DNA of 8,126 nt from Clostridium_AM sp964554365 (GTDB lineage: Bacteria; Bacillota; Clostridia; Clostridiales; Clostridiaceae), in the NCBI GenBank assembly GCA_964554365.1, contig CAZKOJ010000174.1:1-8126 (forward strand), written 5' to 3'. Position numbers and translations under genes: made by a program. The stretch's first letter is position 1. Each line of letters begins with the position of its first letter. The notes below the pieces were generated by a model. It was not told the origin of the DNA. It ran no database searches and saw only the letters and a program-made list of their open reading frames with translations. This document shows positions 5,903 through 8,126 of the stretch, piece by piece.

Positions 5903-6775
5903 ATGGATAGACAAGAAGGAAATATGCAGTATTCTAGGTTTTCAGATATGCAAGACCCTTTCTTATTAAAAGGAATGAAAGAAGCATTAAAAAGAATAAT
6001 AAAAGCAGTAAATGAAAGAGAAAAAATAGTGATTTATGGCTATTATGACTTAGATGGCATAACAGCTGTATCTTTGTTATTGCTTGTTTTAAAATATTTA
6101 AATGCAGATGTGGAATACTTTGTTTCTGATGATATAGATGATAATTTTAGCATGAATTCTGAAACAGTAGAAAATCACATAAAATTTTTAGGTACAAAGC
6201 TTATTATTACAGTAGGATGTGGTATAAACTCTGTTTCTCAAGTAGAGCTTTGTAAAGAATTGGGCATAGATGTAATTATAACTGACTACCATAAATGCTG
6301 TGAGCTATTACCTGAAACTGTTATTGTTAATCCGACCCAAAAGGACTGTAAGTACCCATTTAAAGATTTAACAGCGGTAGGAATTGCCTTTAAAATAGCA
6401 CAATCCATATCTATGTACTACCAAATGAAGTGTATAAGCAAGTATTTAGATTTGGTTATGATAGGCACGCTTTCAAGAGGTATAACCGTAACTGGTGAAA
6501 ATAAGATTATCATAAATCAAGGAATATACCATTTGAATTATACAAATAACTATGGGCTTAAGGCTTTAATAAAGGTCCATAAAATTGTCAGTATAAATAA
6601 AAAAAGCATATGTAAATTAGCACATAATATTATACCATCATTAAAAAGCAGAAGGACTGCTGATAATGCAAGAATCGCTGTGGAGCTATTTACTACATCA
6701 AATATGGATAGAGCTGAACAAATAGCAAAATATTTGAAGAATGAAACTAAGGGTAATAAATTGTGTATTTTTTAA
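5903..6775 (+). CDS. Short RecJ/DHH-like protein with degenerate active site
   Basis: The 290-residue product aligns by eye with the DHH catalytic core of RecJ, the single-strand DNA 5'-3' exonuclease, but is about half RecJ length and lacks the DHHA1 and OB domains. Motif I reads GYYDLDG (46-52) where RecJ has GDYDxDG; motif II reads ITVGCGI (102-108) where RecJ has VDCG; the DHH motif reads DYH (128-130); and the ADVVPL segment reads LSRGITV (190-196), losing its Asp. The fold-determining parts remain (LTAVGIAFK at 156-164, YLDLVMIGT at 181-189, NARIAVELFTT at 255-265). It may be catalytically dead and serve as a binding or regulatory protein. The ATG at 5903 is used because GGAGG lies eight bases upstream; the in-frame ATG at 5873 is at the predicted transcription start and has no site. 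From memory, a full-length recJ often stands between secF and apt in clostridia. Confidence 0.85.
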   Translation: MDRQEGNMQYSRFSDMQDPFLLKGMKEALKRIIKAVNEREKIVIYGYYDLDGITAVSLLLLVLKYLNADVEYFVSDDIDDNFSMNSETVENHIKFLGTKLIITVGCGINSVSQVELCKELGIDVIITDYHKCCELLPETVIVNPTQKDCKYPFKDLTAVGIAFKIAQSISMYYQMKCISKYLDLVMIGTLSRGITVTGENKIIINQGIYHLNYTNNYGLKALIKVHKIVSINKKSICKLAHNIIPSLKSRRTADNARIAVELFTTSNMDRAEQIAKYLKNETKGNKLCIF

Positions 6776-6790
6776 AAATATTTTTAAAAT

Positions 6791-6820
6791 TTGAATATGT
6801 GTCAATAATTAATATATAAT
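6791..6820 (+). promoter_or_regulatory. Putative promoter of apt
   Basis: TTGAAT (6791-6796), 18 bases, then TATAAT (6815-6820), placed 66 bases upstream of the apt GTG. A second TATAAT at 6847-6852 lacks a recognisable -35 but is better placed for a short leader. The region is very AT-rich, so either could be chance. Confidence 0.45.
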
Positions 6821-6886
6821 TAAAAAGTAAGAGTTTAGAAATTTATTATAATACAGTATACGATGATATATTGAGGGGGAATACAA

Positions 6887-7404
6887 GTGGATTTAAAGAA
6901 AAAAGTAAGAATTATAGATGGTTTTCCAAAGAAGGAATAAGCTTTAAAGATGTTACTACTTTATTGCAGGACAAAGATGTATTTAAATATACAGTGGATA
7001 AAATAGCAGAGTATTTAAAAGATAAAAATATTGATATAGTGGTTGGCCCAGAAGCTAGGGGCTTTTTATTTGGAGCACCAGTAGCATACGCTATAGGAGC
7101 AGGATTTGTACCTGTAAGGAAGCCAGGAAAATTACCTTATGATACTATAAGTGTAAGTTATGATTTGGAATATGGCAGTGATGAATTGCAAATACATAAG
7201 GATAGTATAAAACTCGGGAAAAGAGTTGCTATAGTAGATGACTTATTAGCAACAGGAGGAACGATATCATCTGTTGTTAAACTAATAGAACAAATTGGAG
7301 GAGAAGTTGTAACTTTAGATTTTGTTATGGAGTTAACTGACTTAAATGGAAGAGAAAAATTAGAAGGATATGACTTAATGTCATTAATTCAATACGATAT
7401 TTAA
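6887..7404 (+). CDS. apt: Adenine phosphoribosyltransferase, frameshifted near the 5' end
   Basis: Apt converts adenine and PRPP to AMP in purine salvage. Most of the protein reads in one frame from 6928 to the stop at 7404, with GPEARGF (54-60), KPGKLPY (79-85) and the PRPP-binding loop VAIVDDLLATGGT (114-126), numbered on the restored protein. The true N-terminus lies in a different frame: GTG at 6887 with GAGGGGG (6873-6879) seven bases upstream gives MDLKKKVRIIDGFP, then hits a stop at 6938-6940. One extra A at 6928-6930 (CCAAAG to CCAAAAG) would join the two parts into a normal 172-residue Apt running through FPKEGISFKD. The open frame from the TTG at 6871 instead begins MRGNTSGFKEKS, unlike any Apt. 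The cause is a draft sequencing error in an A run or a genuine frameshift. Confidence 0.9.
6926..6931 (+). other. Apparent one-base deletion in apt
   Basis: The bases CCAAAG need one more A for the conserved Pro-Lys-Glu-Gly of Apt to be read in a single frame. The upstream frame ends at 6938-6940, while the downstream frame carries the rest of the gene. Confidence 0.85.
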
Positions 7405-7439
7405 GGCTACAATAGAAATAGGCGTTTCATCTAAATAAA

Positions 7440-7468
7440 TTGCAAGTTTCTACAGTATATAATATAAT
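7440..7468 (+). promoter_or_regulatory. Putative promoter of the rel gene
   Basis: TTGCAA (7440-7445), 17 bases, then TATAAT (7463-7468); a second overlapping TATAAT lies at 7458-7463. The predicted start is near 7475, just before a strong hairpin in the leader. Confidence 0.55.
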
Positions 7469-7480
7469 ATTAATAAAAAG

Positions 7481-7514
7481 TGATGGCTGGTTTTCTTAAC
7501 CAGCCATTGATTTT
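7481..7514 (+). terminator. Hairpin between apt and rel (terminator or leader attenuator)
   Basis: ATGGCTGGTT (7483-7492) and AACCAGCCAT (7498-7507) form a perfect 10-bp stem with loop TTCTT, extended by two G-U pairs. The tail TGATTTTA is only partly U-rich. No other hairpin follows apt, so it may end apt transcripts, yet it lies downstream of the likely rel promoter and would also form at the 5' end of rel mRNA. Confidence 0.7.
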
Positions 7515-7528
7515 AGAGGAGTAGTAGC

Positions 7529-8126
7529 ATGCTGGAAAAATTAATTAAAAAAATAGATAAAAATTGTAGTAATGTGGATAAAGAAATGGTAAAAAAAGCA
7601 TATAATTTAGCTGATGAAGCACATAAGGCTCAAAGAAGAGAATCAGGAGAGCCTTATATAATGCATCCTGTAGAAGTAGCATGTATATTAGCTGAAATGG
7701 GCATGGACACTAGTACTATAACAGCAGGACTACTACATGATGTAATAGAAGATACGGAACATACTTATGATGATATATGCAGAGAATTTAGTGTTGAAGT
7801 TGCTAATTTAGTTGATGGTGTAACTAAATTAGGAAAAATACAATATAAAACTAAAGAAGAACAGCAAGCTGATAATGTTAGGAAGATGCTGCTTGCTATG
7901 GCAAAAGATATAAGAGTTATATTGATAAAACTAGCAGATAGAATTCATAATATGAGAACTTTAAAATATATGTCTGTAGAAAAACAGAAAGAAAAGGCAA
8001 AAGAAACATTTGATATCTATGCACCACTTGCACACAGATTAGGTATGTCAAAAATAAAATGGGAATTGGAAGATTTAGGGTTCAGATATATGAATCCTAA
8101 TGAATATTATTTTATAGTAAGGAAAA
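7529..8126 (+). CDS. rel: RelA/SpoT-family (p)ppGpp synthetase/hydrolase, 3'-truncated by window edge
   Basis: Rel makes and degrades the alarmone (p)ppGpp in the stringent response. Only the first 199 residues are present; family members are about 720-740 long, so the synthetase, TGS and ACT domains lie beyond the window. The visible part is the N-terminal HD hydrolase domain with its metal-site motifs: His46 in YIMHPVEVA, the HDVIED motif (His70, Asp71, Glu74, Asp75) and Asp137 in LADRIHNMRTL. An intact HD site points to a bifunctional Rel rather than a hydrolase-dead RelA. The linking segment YAPLAHRLGMSKIKWELEDL (164-183) is typical of the family. The ATG at 7529 follows AGAGGAG (7515-7521) by seven bases. 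Placement after apt is common in Firmicutes. The gene may be named relA or rsh in annotations. Confidence 0.95.
   Translation, partial: MLEKLIKKIDKNCSNVDKEMVKKAYNLADEAHKAQRRESGEPYIMHPVEVACILAEMGMDTSTITAGLLHDVIEDTEHTYDDICREFSVEVANLVDGVTKLGKIQYKTKEEQQADNVRKMLLAMAKDIRVILIKLADRIHNMRTLKYMSVEKQKEKAKETFDIYAPLAHRLGMSKIKWELEDLGFRYMNPNEYYFIVRK

Noticed and set aside
6770..6789. 20-base perfect palindrome after the RecJ-like gene, considered as a terminator
   Set aside because: It is made only of A and T, so the RNA stem would be weak, and such palindromes are expected by chance in this composition.
6926..6934. Programmed -1 frameshifting in apt
   Set aside because: There is no canonical X XXY YYZ slippery heptamer, no clear downstream structure was seen, and apt genes are not known to use recoding; a base deletion is simpler.
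6852..7459. TACAGTATA repeated at 6852-6860 and 7451-7459 upstream of apt and rel
   Set aside because: Nine AT-rich bases shared by two promoter regions are not enough to claim a shared operator.

Overview
The window comes from the chromosome of a low-GC, anaerobic Firmicute, most likely Clostridium in the narrow sense. The base composition is AT-rich, codon use leans to AGA, ATA and TTA, the Shine-Dalgarno sites are strong (AGGAGG, GGGAGG), some genes start with TTG or GTG, and the gene order is a typical clostridial one. All genes are on the + strand. A run of ten Ns at 1762-1771 shows that this is a draft assembly.

Layout. A partial tgt gene (tRNA-guanine transglycosylase, 5' end outside the window) is followed by yajC (Sec accessory protein) and a small membrane protein of the TIGR04086/YrzE type whose C-terminus is lost in the assembly gap. 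Next comes a two-gene RiPP system: scfA, a 45-residue six-cysteine SCIFF precursor peptide at 1817-1954 that is easily missed because of its size, and scfB, its radical SAM/SPASM thioether-forming maturase at 2105-3469. secD and secF follow, then a strong terminator. The second half has a short RecJ/DHH-like protein with eroded active-site motifs, apt (adenine phosphoribosyltransferase, carrying an apparent one-base deletion) and the start of a relA/spoT-type (p)ppGpp synthetase/hydrolase gene that runs off the right edge.

How the genes fit together. YajC, SecD and SecF form the accessory module that uses the proton motive force to help SecYEG export proteins. The SCIFF peptide and its maturase sit inside this module, which suggests a link between ranthipeptide production and export or the envelope; that link is inference. 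Apt (purine salvage) and Rel (stringent response) are both nucleotide-metabolism genes and are often neighbours in Firmicutes.

Most interesting signals. The SCIFF/ranthipeptide pair is the specialised system here, and it belongs to a known family. Other signals in and around it are: a near-perfect CodY box and an 11-bp inverted repeat bracketing a near-consensus secD promoter; a hairpin between scfA and scfB that could set precursor-to-enzyme ratio; a 13-bp hairpin that would bury the ribosome binding site of the TIGR04086 gene; a RecJ-like protein missing several metal-ligand positions; and a frameshift in apt. No transposon, phage gene, CRISPR array, tRNA or rRNA was seen. No gene-free stretch exceeds about 165 bases.
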